DNA of 64,000 nt from Lepisosteus oculatus (taxonomy: Eukaryota > Chordata > Actinopteri > Semionotiformes > Lepisosteidae), in the NCBI RefSeq assembly GCF_040954835.1, contig NC_090711.1:751501-815500 (forward strand). Reading direction: 5' to 3'. Below, piece by piece: positions 1 through 11,200 of the stretch. The stretch's first letter is position 1. Each line of letters starts with the position of its first letter. A model generated the notes under the pieces. It was given only the letters and a program-made list of their open reading frames with translations, was not told where the DNA came from and ran no database searches. The translations under genes were made by a program, and so were the position numbers.

Positions 1-302
1 TCCCAGCACCTGTACTGTACTAGTTAGAGCACAATACTAAATAGTACATAGTATAATTAGTAATGTAATCCTACAACACTAAAATCACTTATTTACTCCA
101 ACAGAAAGGAAAGAGGTTTCCTTCTGACACAAAGCCCTATCGTTTATCAATCATCACAGATTTATGACTCTCATCTTCGGCTGATGGTATACTTTAGTAA
201 CTAATAATGTGCGATCTGTTGTTCTAAAACAGGGCTCTTCAAGGTTAATTGTCAGGAAACATTTTGGTATTTTACCGAATTTGTCCTTGTAAATGTCCCA
301 TT

Positions 303-643
303 GGGTGGCACTGTGACACTGTGGTTAGCATTGCTGTCTCTCACCTCTGGGGCCCTGGGTTCAATTCCAGACCTGGGGGTGCTGTCTGTGTGGAGTTTGT
401 ATGTTCGGCCTGTGTTCATGTGGGTTTCCTCCCACAGTCCTAAAAAAATACCGGTAGGTTAATTGGCTTCTGGGAAAACTGGCCCTGGGTGCAAGTGTGT
501 GCTTGTCTGTGTTTGTGTCTGTCGTGAGATGGATTGGCACCCCATCCAGGGTGCATCCTACCGGAGGCCCGTTGCTTGCTGGGATAGGCTCCTGCTCCCC
601 CGTACCACTGAACTAGAAGAAGTGGTTAAAAAATGGATGATTA
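303..643 (+). repeat. tRNA-derived SINE, V-SINE-like
   Basis: Has a tRNA-like head with B box (GGTTCAATTCC at 358-368) and the central stretch ctgtgtggagtttgtatgtt plus gtgggtttcctcccacagtc. Its tail reads tggattggcaccccatccag, then gctgggataggctcctgctc, and ends aaaaaatggatgatta. This layout is widespread in fish genomes. The copy is diverged and slightly shortened in the middle. Two short open frames at 249-443 and 463-654 are only by-products. Confidence 0.8.
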
Positions 644-1108
644 TAAAACCCTGACATCACTGGCCATGCCTAGAGCATAAAGTTAAAACGAGCTGGTGTG
701 TCTTCTTGCAAGCACACATTTTGTGTCAACAAGCAAAACTGTCAGCTTAATTCAGACAGTGTGCCTCACAGAGCCCTGTTTAGTACGGTGTTTAGTTCTG
801 GGAGTTTATTGCATGAACAGACAGTGTGATGCTCAGATGGGGCTAAAGGTTTTTTGGACCACAGCCACCTGCACTGGAATTGTAGTTTTCTTTTAATGCA
901 GTGATGGCCAGTGGTTAGCCACCCGGGTGTAATTTTTTTTTCTCCCTGAACCCAAGACTATTCCGGATTGTATGCTACAGAAGCAGAGTGTGTTCTGTGT
1001 AGATCTGAAATCTGCCTCTGCAGCTTTTACGGCGTTAGTTTTTATTTTGTTGAACTAGCTCCTGTATTCCCATGTGGACCAATCACATAACTCAAAACAT
1101 GGTATGTG

Positions 1109-1132
1109 ATCTTTTATTGTGCAATAAAAGAT
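1109..1132. terminator. palindromic candidate poly(A) site upstream of rbl1
   Basis: Perfect 11-bp arms, ATCTTTTATTG and CAATAAAAGAT, separated by TG. The plus strand carries AATAAA at 1123-1128 and the minus strand carries AATAAA at 1113-1118. A GT-rich stretch (tgtgccttctgcttttgtgt) follows on the plus strand at about 1155. It may end an upstream gene on the plus strand; no coding sequence of that gene is visible in the window. Confidence 0.35.
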
Positions 1133-1573
1133 GACTTTCAACTTTCACTTTAAGTGTGCCTTCTGCTTTTGTGTTAGGGGAACATAACCTGTAAGAACAG
1201 AGCAGAGTTGAACAGAACAGCTAGAATGGAATATGAATTTACAGTCTTTTATTGTTATTGACTTTGCTAGCATAAGCAGATTAAAGAAAATGACTGCAAG
1301 CTGAACCAAATTACGTGAATGTGAAGTTCAAGAGTTTTCTTTCAGTGATTTCTAATTGGACAGCAAGCATTGAAATATACCTGATAAGGACACAAGAAAT
1401 CTTAATGAGGGGAGACTATCTAGTGCATTCACCTCGTTTGACTGGCAGTTTGATGTCATTGGGTGTCATTTAGCTCTATTCTTTGAGGAGCTAGGGTGTT
1501 ACATTCAACAGCATGGGTCTTAGTATTTGTCACTGTCAATACCACAGTTCTCACCATAAGATACTCTCATTTA

Positions 1574-1640
1574 CAATTGAGTCTTTATTATCCCCGGGGG
1601 AAGGGGCAAGTTGTTTTACAGCAGCAGTGTTGGTGTACTG
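1574..1640 (-). repeat. dispersed repeat tail, minus orientation
   Basis: The reverse complement (gcactgctgctgtaaaacaa followed by a CCCC-rich part and ggataataaagact) matches 4064-4120 almost base for base. Two copies in opposite orientation show a dispersed element; only the 3' part is recognisable. Confidence 0.6.
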
Positions 1641-1906
1641 ACGTACAGAAGAAAAAACCGACAGGAACAACAAAATACATATTTGCATGGAAGTCAAGTG
1701 TTAAATAATGATATGGTTACGGGTATGAATGATTTAAATCGTTCAAAAATAATCTTTTAAAACATTGGAATAACCTAATTACCAAATTCAGAGTTGACCG
1801 ACTTCTCTATACCTTTATCCAAACTGTTAATCTAACGGAGGACCGATACAGCACCACATTAGAGACAAAGACAGAAACTTCGGTAGACTACAGTGTGTAT
1901 CCTGGG

Positions 1907-1917
1907 GCCGCCATGTT
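1907..1917 (-). promoter_or_regulatory. YY1-type site
   Basis: GCCGCCATGTT on the plus strand is the reverse complement of AACATGGCGGC, which matches the YY1 consensus AAnATGGCGGC. Such sites are common just at or after the start of CpG-island promoters. Confidence 0.6.
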
Positions 1918-1946
1918 TGAGCGGCGGCGGTGGAGGACGGGGTGGA

Positions 1947-1956
1947 TTTTCGCGCC
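1947..1956 (+). promoter_or_regulatory. E2F binding site in rbl1 promoter
   Basis: TTTTCGCGCC is a full match to the E2F consensus TTTSSCGC, 115 bases before the start codon. The mammalian RBL1 promoter is known to be controlled through E2F sites, so this fits feedback of the E2F-pocket protein system on its own gene. A weaker TTTCGGCG at 2042-2049 may be a second, non-consensus site. Confidence 0.8.
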
Positions 1957-1970
1957 ACTGGGGCCGCGCG

Positions 1971-1981
1971 GCATTGTGGGA
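1971..1981 (+). promoter_or_regulatory. ZNF143-type (SBS) site
   Basis: GCATTGTGGGA matches the core of the ZNF143/Staf site in reverse (TCCCACAATGC). It lies 15 bases after the E2F site, a typical place in housekeeping and cell-cycle promoters. Confidence 0.5.
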
Positions 1982-2070
1982 TAGCGGTCCTGGAGCCGGA
2001 GGGACGGAGCGGGGGGCTGCGCTGAGGTAAACAGGCTGCGCTTTCGGCGAATAGACCCGGCGGCGGAGAA

Positions 2071-2235
2071 ATGCCCGAAGTCGGCACGGAGGCCGGGTCC
2101 GAGCCCCGGAAAGTGGACGAGGGCCACGTCCGGCGGACCCTGGAGGCGCTGTGCCAGGAGCTGAACATGGACGAGCAGACGGGCAAGGAAGCCCTCCAGA
2201 GTTTCACGGCCATCTGGGACACATACACCCTGGAG
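2071..2235 (+). CDS. rbl1: rbl1 exon 1 (residues 1-55)
   Basis: Start codon and N-terminal leader of p107. An upstream in-frame TGA (2023-2025) with no ATG between makes 2071 the only start in this frame; there is a G at -3. The LEALCQELNMDE stretch matches the p107 form of the first helix. The first 20 residues are acidic and poorly conserved, as is usual. It ends in phase 0 at LE, followed by a gtgagg donor. Confidence 0.95.
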
Positions 2236-5200
2236 GTGAGGCAGACCCAGGATGCGCCGCCGCTGCGACGTCTTTACGGGTTTTATTTTTTTAATTCCAA
2301 ACGCAGTAAGCGCCCGGGAAGCTCTCTTCGGCAGTGTCCGTGTGTGTGTGTGTTTGTCTGTCTTATTGTCGTTTTGTGTTTTGGTGTCTCTCTCGCCCCC
2401 CTCCCCCCGGAGGTCGTTGTTAGCGCGCAGCCGGCGGAATGAACTTCGGCAGCTGAGCTGCACCGCCAGGGTCGCGCAGTCTGTAAACAACACACCCCCG
2501 TCTGTCCCCCCGAAACGGGTCTGTTTCCCCGCACCCCCCTGTCTTCCGCCTCTCCTGTGCGCAGCGGAGGAGCAGGACTGTGCCCGCCCGGCGACTCTGT
2601 GTTTGTTTACGTGGGGGTCCCGGCTGACATCGCTGGCCCAGCCCGGTCTGTTGTGTGCCGGCAGCGTCAGGGGGAACATGTCGGAGTTCCGATGTGATTT
2701 CCGAACCGAGGACAGGGGCTGGTCGGGGCTTTAAAGGGAAGCGAGGGGCGTGTGTGGGAGACACGGGGCTGCCGGGGCGCCATTGGCCGGCGCGGCGCAG
2801 GGGGGGGACGGCGTGTGTTGTTGTGTGTTGTGTGTTGCTCTTGCTTGTGTTCGTAGTGGCAGGCTGTGCGCATTTTCAGTTCGAGGTCTCGAAGCGCGAA
2901 GTATTTATTATCTCAGAGGCGCAGGTAAAGGTGATTTCCAGGCTGAAAAGGAAAGCAGCGTTTTCTCTGCGGAGCCTCCTTCATGGGGCACCTCTTTTTC
3001 AGCAGGGAATAAACCTTTACCTGTTCCTTTGCAGCCTAGGAGAAGATAGGAGATCACCTCATTAGCCATACACAATTTCTTCATAAGAAATACATTTTAG
3101 CCTGGAATAAATTTGTCTTTTCGCATACACCAAGTTGCTCTCCATGAGACACACGGACAGGGAGAGAAGCTTGGGGTCAGAGCGCAGGGTCAGCCATTGT
3201 ACAGCGCCCTGGTGCAGCTGGGGTTAAGGACCTTGCTCAGGGGCCCAACGGAGTAGGATTCCTCTGCCGGCCACGGGATTTCAACCGGCAGCTCTCCAGC
3301 CACAGGCGCAGATCCTGAGCCACAGAGCCACTGCTCCGCCTGCGCATGCTGATGCAGCCAGCTACTCGTATTTCTTCTTGGTAACAGTGATGCTTGTTGG
3401 GGAGTCGGTAGGTGTTCAGCATCTTTTTAAACTCGGAGCAGTCTCCCTCCCCCCAAAGAAAAATCTGACCAGGCTGGAATAGACATTCTTGAAACGCAAG
3501 CTGACGATGGCTGTACCCTCCCATCTGTGATATGAAGCCCACACCCATTCACGCATGGAAGGAAAGACAAATCCAGGAGCTCTGTGACGGGGGAGAGGGG
3601 GGTTTCCTGTTTATCCTGTGTGTAGCTGCTCTGGAGGTTCTGGTCTGTGATGCTCGTCCTAAGGATTGTTGTTATTAGGTTATACCATGTATTTATTGTT
3701 TTGTTTATTGTCTGTACATTCTGTCACTATGTTTTGTAATGTATTGTGTACATTGTGTGGTATCTGCTGTGCTGCGAATGTCCTGAGAGAATAGTGTGGA
3801 TAAGAATCCTATTGTATTTATGGGAAATAAGATAATATAATAATATTCTGCTCATCCTGCAGGGTGAAGTGGCACACTGGCTCGCCTGCTCTCTCTACGC
3901 CGCCTGCAGGAAGGGCTGGACCCCCACAGTGGGCAAGGGGGTCATGGAGGGCAACTGTGTCTCCCTGACCAGGATCCTGAGGTCCTCCAAGCTCAGGTGA
4001 GCCCCCACTCTCCCCAGGTCACCGGATTAACCTTAACCGTTACCCTTTTCCGCCCATCTGAACGCCAGCACTGCTGCTGTAAAACAAATTGCCCCCTCGG
4101 GGATAATAAAGACTCCCTCTCAGAAAAGACCAACTAAGAATGTTTGTTTTTTTATTCATGTGGTCTAGAAAAGCTGTTCTAACATGTGTCTCTGCAGTTG
4201 AATTCCCCGACATAACCTGCTCTGTTTTCTGTCTCCCCGTTTCTTGTCTCTCGCCCGGACCCCAGCTTAATACAGTTCTTCAGTAAGATGAAGAAGTGGG
4301 CGGACATGTCCAGTTTGTCCCGGGAGTTCCGGGAGAGGATAGCACGCCTGGAGAGAAACTTCGAGGTCTCGACCGTGATCTTCAAGAAGTTCGAGCCAAT
4401 ATTTGTGGACATGTTTCAGGATCCTCAGGGGGAGCCGCCTCGGCCGGCCCGAAGCAGGAAGCACAGGTACGACCCCCTCTCTGTCCCCGCGCGGCCTTGG
4501 AGCCGCCATCCCTGCAGCAGCTGGAGCGTGGGGTAGTGTTGCTGTTTACTTCAGAATGGCCAGTTCCTCTCTTCTAATACTCCACCAAGGTGGGACTGAT
4601 GTTGTTAATGAAGTCACTATCAGGGCTGCTACAGGTCTTTTACCAGAACCAGGGGGCACTCTCAAGGGTAGAGAAGCCTCTGTGAGTCCCATGCTGCCTG
4701 TGAGGCAGTTAGAATTGTTCAGTGATGCTGCTCCCCCTGACAGCCTGACTATTCACTGGCATTGTTTTAGGCTCCTTGACGCAGCCACAGAGTCTGCCTC
4801 TGCCTCTGTCTCAGTCGCCTTACTTACTACTTTATTTATTTAAGGAACAATATAAAACCTAAATGTTTTTTTCTTCCGTCAGGCGCCTTCCCTGCCACGT
4901 CAGTGATGTTTTTAAGTTTTGCTGGACGCTCTTTGTGTACACAAAAGGTAATGTTTTTATCAATTTTCAGCATGCATATCTGATTTACATTTATGTATAT
5001 AACAGCAGTAACGTTTGAACTTCGCCAATTTACCTGTTGTTGTTCTCAGGGAATTTCCGCATGATCGGGGACGACCTGGTGAATTCGTACCACCTCCTGC
5101 TCTGTTGCCTGGACTTGGTGTTTGGGAATGCACTGCTGTGCCCAAACAGGAAGGATCTGATCAACCCTCTCTTTAAAGGTAACGGGCCGGGCCTGTTGCG

Positions 5201-8200
5201 TATTGGGGTCTTGTCTGAATATACAGCCTTCACGCTCTCCACTGCAGTGTTTTATACACTTAAATCTTACTGGTTCTTTTGATACTAATAATTATTAATT
5301 AAGAAACTGGTTGTCTCAAGAGTTCTGCACTGGAGGGGTTTTGAAAGCTCCTACGACCTACTCCAGTGAAAATTTAATCTCTCTAAAGAATCTTACTCTA
5401 TTTCACGTAAATGTTTTTTGTTGTGCATTCTCTTGAATTCATTTGGGTAACTGAACTCTTACTGTTTAATTCATTTTGGCTGTAGTAGTACTTTTTAATT
5501 CATTTATATTTCTCATTGATTAACCTGTTACACTGAAGCTAAGTCATCCAGACAGTAGTTCAGCATGCAGTTACAAATGGACACTTTTTGGGATGCACAA
5601 TGTTCCTCTCGTTGTTTAAGTGTCGACTCTTTGTTTTGCAGGTTTGCCCAAAGACTACCACAGCCCCGATTATAGTGCCCCTGAGGAGCCCCTCTGTGTC
5701 ATCGACAAGCTTTGTGAGCTCCACGATGGACTGGTGGTGGAGGCTAAGGGAATCAAAGAGCATTACTTCAAGCCTTACATTAATAAACTCTTTGAGAGAC
5801 AGGTAACATCTTTTTCATACATTGGACCTTTACTGTCTGTCCTGGATTTTGATCAACTTTTCCCCAGGTTTTAGCTTTCTTGCAAGATGAGAACGTGACA
5901 GTTGGATTTGAGCCCCACTGAACATTTGTAGGATGACCTGGGACAAAGCATCTGGGGCTCAGAGACCTGTGAACAGGCACCTGCTTGTCCAGGCTCTGCG
6001 AGAGGAACAGGACAGCAAAGCACAAGTCTCAGATGTAGAGCTTGACTTGCTTCAAATAGTGGCAACTATTTGCTACTGGCCTGTCACATTCACAGTTGAC
6101 AACAAATGTTCTTTAACAACCAATTGATTTACTGCAGTGACCAAGAACCTGCAAACATTCTTTGTGAAATTTATATAGTTGGAAGTAAAAAGGTTTCTTT
6201 TGATGTATAGTGTATTTTAGCATTTTAAAAATGTATTTTTTAGCTAGTGGATATAATTGTAAGTTTAATCTTAATAAGGTACAGTACTGGCATGTATTGA
6301 TAGTTATATTGCTTGTTCTTTTTTTTAAGATCTTGAGAGGAAACCAAGTGACCCTGACTGAACTGCTTGACACTACCAACTTCATTGACAATAAGTAAGT
6401 CGGATGCCTGTCAGCAACTAGCAACTGCTGTAGTGGTTAACAGCAGCTCTGGCATCATTATGCTCATCTTGAACAGAACTTTATTTGCAAGTAATTATAT
6501 TTAAGTTTTATTTTTTTAATTTAAAGCAAGTTTGGGAAGGGTTAGTTCCTTTTTTTTTAAATTGCAAGCATTTGCAGTCGAGCAGTTCTTATCGCAGTTA
6601 AATATAGTTGATCAAGATCTGTTCTGTAATTAAGCTACAGTCTTTTAACAAATTTGAAGGTTGTCCATATTGTTTAGGTTTTGTGTTGGCTCTTTTCTGT
6701 GTCCCTGGTGAATGCTGAGAAAAATTCTGAATCCCTGTTTCTGTCACAACAGCAAGGCAGTCAACAGGGAGTATGAGGAGTATGTGCTGACAGTGGGGGA
6801 TTTCGACGAGAGGGTCTTCCTGGGGGCGGACGCCGATGAGGAGATCGGGACGCCCCGCAAGGTGTCTGTGGAGCCCCCTGAGGGCCGGCTGTCCGCTCGT
6901 ATGCAGGTGGAGTGCAACCTTCAGCAGCATTTCGACAAGGTACCAGCTCCTCATTGGCCAGCAGCCATGGGTTCACAGGCTACTGCAGATGGTCTACAAA
7001 TGTTTTTTAAGATGGTATTCATGTCTGATCTTCAAAGGGAGACCTTCTAATCGCTGACTAGTGTTTTGAAAATGTATTTGAATCCGTATCTGGGAAAGGA
7101 CTAGGACTTCTTGTTAAGAGTCCCTAATCTAAAATCTCCCTTACCCATCACAAGGCTCTAATATTGACATCTCATTATATCGGTTTCTGCTCATGCCTTG
7201 AGGTTAAGTAATAGAATTCAACTGGGATGAGACTCTGCTTTATGAGTCAGAGATGTGCACCTGTGATGTTCATGCTGGCTTTTGTTGTATCGAGAGTGAG
7301 GCTGCATGCAAACCGCTTGGAGAACAGCTAAAAAGGAATGCAGCTGAGGCCCGGTGACTACTTCTCCACAGGCACGGTCCTTTGCACCCTCCACACCCTT
7401 GACCGGCCGGCGATACCTGAAGGAGAAAGAGGCCATCGTGACCCCCGTTTCCTCAGCAACGCAGAGCGTCAGTCGCTTGCAGGGCATGGTGACGGGGCTC
7501 AGGAACGCCCCCAGCGAGCAGCTGCTGCAGATCTTCCGGTGAGCACGGCAGGCCCAGCCGCAGAGCTCTGCTGGGACCCAGTGTCCTCTGCTGTCCTGTG
7601 TGTTAACACTACTGGAGATGTTAGAGCAGCGGGGGAGAGCTAAAAATAATTAACCTGAGTGTTCTAGACATTGTCTTTTGAATTTATTTATTGTTTATGA
7701 AGTACAAGAAGAGAGGGAGGTCATTTTGACTGCCTGGCCAATAAAGTTATGCACAATATTGTGAATGAGATCCTACTAGCGCACTGATTAATTCTGCATC
7801 TGTCAATATGATATACATTGTTTGCCCTATAAATTGCTTCCCCACAGTGTTTAGAAGATTAAATGATTTCAACATCAGCGAAATCTTTTCTGAAATATTT
7901 AAGTGTTCTTGAGTTCCTTTTATAGCCCCTACTTTGTTTTCTATTTTGGGCTCATCGGTGAAGCTGATTTAACTAGACCAAATTCTGTTGACCACTTCTT
8001 AATCTCAAAACATCTGGGGTATTTTTGTCCCCGGCCTTTAATGGATGGGTTTGGCATTATCAGTTTCTCAGTCAGTGGTATTAAATCTTGTTTTTTTTGT
8101 AGTGTTATGTGATTGGCATCTTTTTTAGTAGTGTTGTTTGATTAATTGCAATTCTTGTTTCCCACTGCTAAAGGTCTTGCTCCCGAGACCCCACAGAAAC

Positions 8201-11200
8201 AATTTTAAACCGGGTGAAGACTCTGGGAGAGTTGTTCCGTCAGCACTACACTCGAGTCACTGAGGATCATGCTGCATCTCACATGGGTGAGAGAACCTTC
8301 ATTTACAGCTGCAGGAAACCATATCTCAAGAACATGCTTATCAGAAGCTTATAAAAGTCATCATTATTGCTTTACAACGTCTGTGTTGTTAGTTGAAAGA
8401 TTTTTTTCTATATGAATGCTTTTTCTAAAGACATTTTCTTTGATCAGAAAAAAGTTCTGATATTGTCATTTTAACATTTGTAGTAGCTATTGCATGAGGT
8501 TAATTGCTGTATTTTTTCAGATTTTGCAGATAACCGATTAAAACTTGCTGAAATTCTCTATTATAAAATACTGGAAAACGTCATGGTTCTGGAAACACGA
8601 AGGCTGCATGGCAAAGACATGGCTGTAAGTTCATGAGCTCTTGAAAGGCTGTTAGTTGCAACATGTAACATGACACATATTTCATCATAATTCTTAGTTT
8701 GCCTTTTCTCAAGTATCTGGAATTATGTTTTTCATGTTAGTGGCTAGAGTTCAGATTGCCATTTAGTATCCAGAACATAGTTAATATATTTCTGGTAATA
8801 CAAAGTGGCTGAAGACAGTTGGAAAAAATGTTTTACAAAAATAATTATAAATGGGATCCATTATGAGTCAGAAAACCTTTTATAGGTTTATTGTTTCATA
8901 ATCTTCTATGGCCAAAAAAGAGGAGCCTTAATGAATTGAGCTCCTCACATGGTGGCTCTTTGTAACCAAATTAATAAAAAAAAACGAAATACAAATGAAC
9001 TAGAGCACATTTGTTTTCAAAGCCAAAGCCCTGTGTCTGAGCATGTTTCGAATGGTATTCTGTCACCGCCGTGCATTCCTGCTGCTCGCTCTTGCTCAGC
9101 AGTTCTGCTCTGTCTCAGGTGCTGCTGGAGCAGGATATCTTCCACCGCTCCCTGATGGCCTGCTGCCTGGAGGTGGTGCTGTTTGCCTACAGCTCTCAGC
9201 GGACCTTCCCCTGGATCATCGACATCCTCAATCTGCGGCCTTTCTACTTCTACAAGGTAGGCGGGGGGGGGCGCGGTTTTCCCTGCATTTTTCCGAGTGT
9301 TTGTGAAAGCCGAAGGCCTGTTCGTTAAACCTTTTCTGACGGATGAAGGTGTGAAGGTCGGTGTCTCTTTCCATTTTCTTTTGGAAATGTAGTTTTCGGA
9401 AAATATTTTTAAATAACATAAAAAAGCAGTAGAATTGTAATTCATTCAGTAGACATTCTGTTTCATAAGAGGGGTTTGAGTACAGTGTGTTTGTGTAAGT
9501 CTCGTCCTGATTTTCCAGTCCCGTGTCCCTGTTTTCCTCCCTCTCTGCCTCTGTCTTGTTCTCATTGTTCACACTCTGTGCCAGGTGATAGAAGTGTTTA
9601 TCCGGTCAGAAGAAGGCCTCTCCAGGGATATGGTCAAGCACCTGAACAACATTGAGGAGCAGATCTTGGAGTGCCGTGCTTGGAGCAGCGGCTCGGCGCT
9701 GTGGGAGGCGCTGGAGGCAGCCCACAGCAAGGTTCCCACAGTGGAGGAGGTAAGGAAAGCTGCTGTGACAGTGCAGGGTGTGTCTGGCCCAGGGGCGTCC
9801 CACCAGCGATGGGGCTGGTTTCTGTCGGACTTCAGGACTCGAGAAGTAGTGGTGACTGTTACCTATGGGACATAATAATGACTAAAATTGTAAAAAGCTA
9901 GGACACAGCAGCCCTCAAGGAATTTATTTGGATACCCCTGGCCTGCGCCTTAATCTCAGCAATGCATGTTTTGTCCATTACGTTAAAGGCAAATGATTTA
10001 GGAAGGGGTGCATGAAATTCTTTGCAACTTTTGTTTGGAATTAAGGTCTTTAGGTCTGAGAAGATGAAAGCAAACTAAGGGAAGCGCTATCTAGGCCAGT
10101 AGTAGTTAACTATTGAAGTAGTTAAAGCGCACAGTGAGCTCTTTGGTCAGCCCAGCCGTACGCACTTCAGTGCTCAATGCAACAGTTGTCATTTTTTCCA
10201 GGTAACCTTTCCCAGCAATTTTGAGACCGGCAGTGGCAGCAGTGGACCCGCCCACCTGCCCTTGGTCGCGCTGTCGCCCATCGTTCACCCGCGGCTGAGG
10301 GAGGTGAGAACAGGCCTGGGCGGGAGCGCGCGCAAAGGTGAGCACCTCCACTGTGCTGCTCAGGGCCCTCGGCCCTCAAGGTGTCTAGGGTCTCGAGGTT
10401 TACACTGAGAAGGAGCTGTTTTTTAGGAATACTTGATCAGCTCGCAGTTATTGCCAGAAACTGTCTTGTACTTAAAAAGTTAATAGTGGTCCACGTGCTA
10501 TACGCACCTGTGGGGTTTGAGCAGTGTTCTTACACCTGTCTGACCTCTCTGCAGATGTCCCCCCTTCCCCAATCTCTCTGCACGACCGCTACAGTTCCCC
10601 CACTGCCGGCAGTGCCAAGAGACGTCTGTTCGGGGACGATAATCTGCCTGAGTCGCCACTCAAGAAGATCTCCATCTCTCATGGGGGAGGGCTGAAGATC
10701 GTCTCCACCCCCTCCACCCCTCGAGATGCCACGCCTCTGTCTCCCGCCCGCACCCTGTTAACCATGGCGGCCGCGATGGTCACCACCACCAGCGGGCAGC
10801 AGCTCACCATACCTGTGCAAGGTGAGGACCCAGCCTGCACCAGTGTTGAGTGAGCGCATGCCGTTTCAGCTTTTTTGCAGGATGTGGTCTTTCTCCGTTA
10901 CCAGTTGCCATTTCTCATGCAGTAAAGCTTTATTCCAATTGTTTTATTTAGGAATCTCAAAACCCATCTGTGAATGGGACCTCGAAGGCTAATTTCTTTC
11001 TCCTTGTGGATTAATATTAAATATTTACTGTGTATTTGTATAGGTAGACTTTTGTTCAGAGAGTATAAAAGCAGAAAATCAGAATCGTACTTCAGATAAA
11101 AGTTACATGCTAATACAATACATGGTATCTGAAGCATTTGTATATATCCAAACAGGGACATCCAAAAAATCAGTTTTGTTTGAATCGGCTGTATTTCAAC

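Larger units (their letters stand above)
1895..2070 (+). promoter_or_regulatory. rbl1: rbl1 promoter and 5' UTR, TATA-less CpG island
   Basis: GC- and CpG-rich sequence begins abruptly near 1895 in AT-rich flank and continues to about 2830 inside intron 1. No TATA box is visible. Three recognisable sites lie together at 1907-1981 (YY1-type, E2F, ZNF143-type), which places transcription start probably between about 1960 and 2060. A TGA at 2023-2025 is in frame with the start codon. The transcription start is inferred. Confidence 0.8.

Noticed and set aside
249-654. Two plus-strand open frames upstream of rbl1
   Set aside because: Most of both frames lies in a SINE, and the protein text is translated repeat.
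1888-2679. Minus-strand open frame of 263 codons over the rbl1 promoter and exon 1
   Set aside because: It lies in the CpG island, where open frames arise from composition, and shares bases with the real exon 1. The translation is low-complexity and matches no family.
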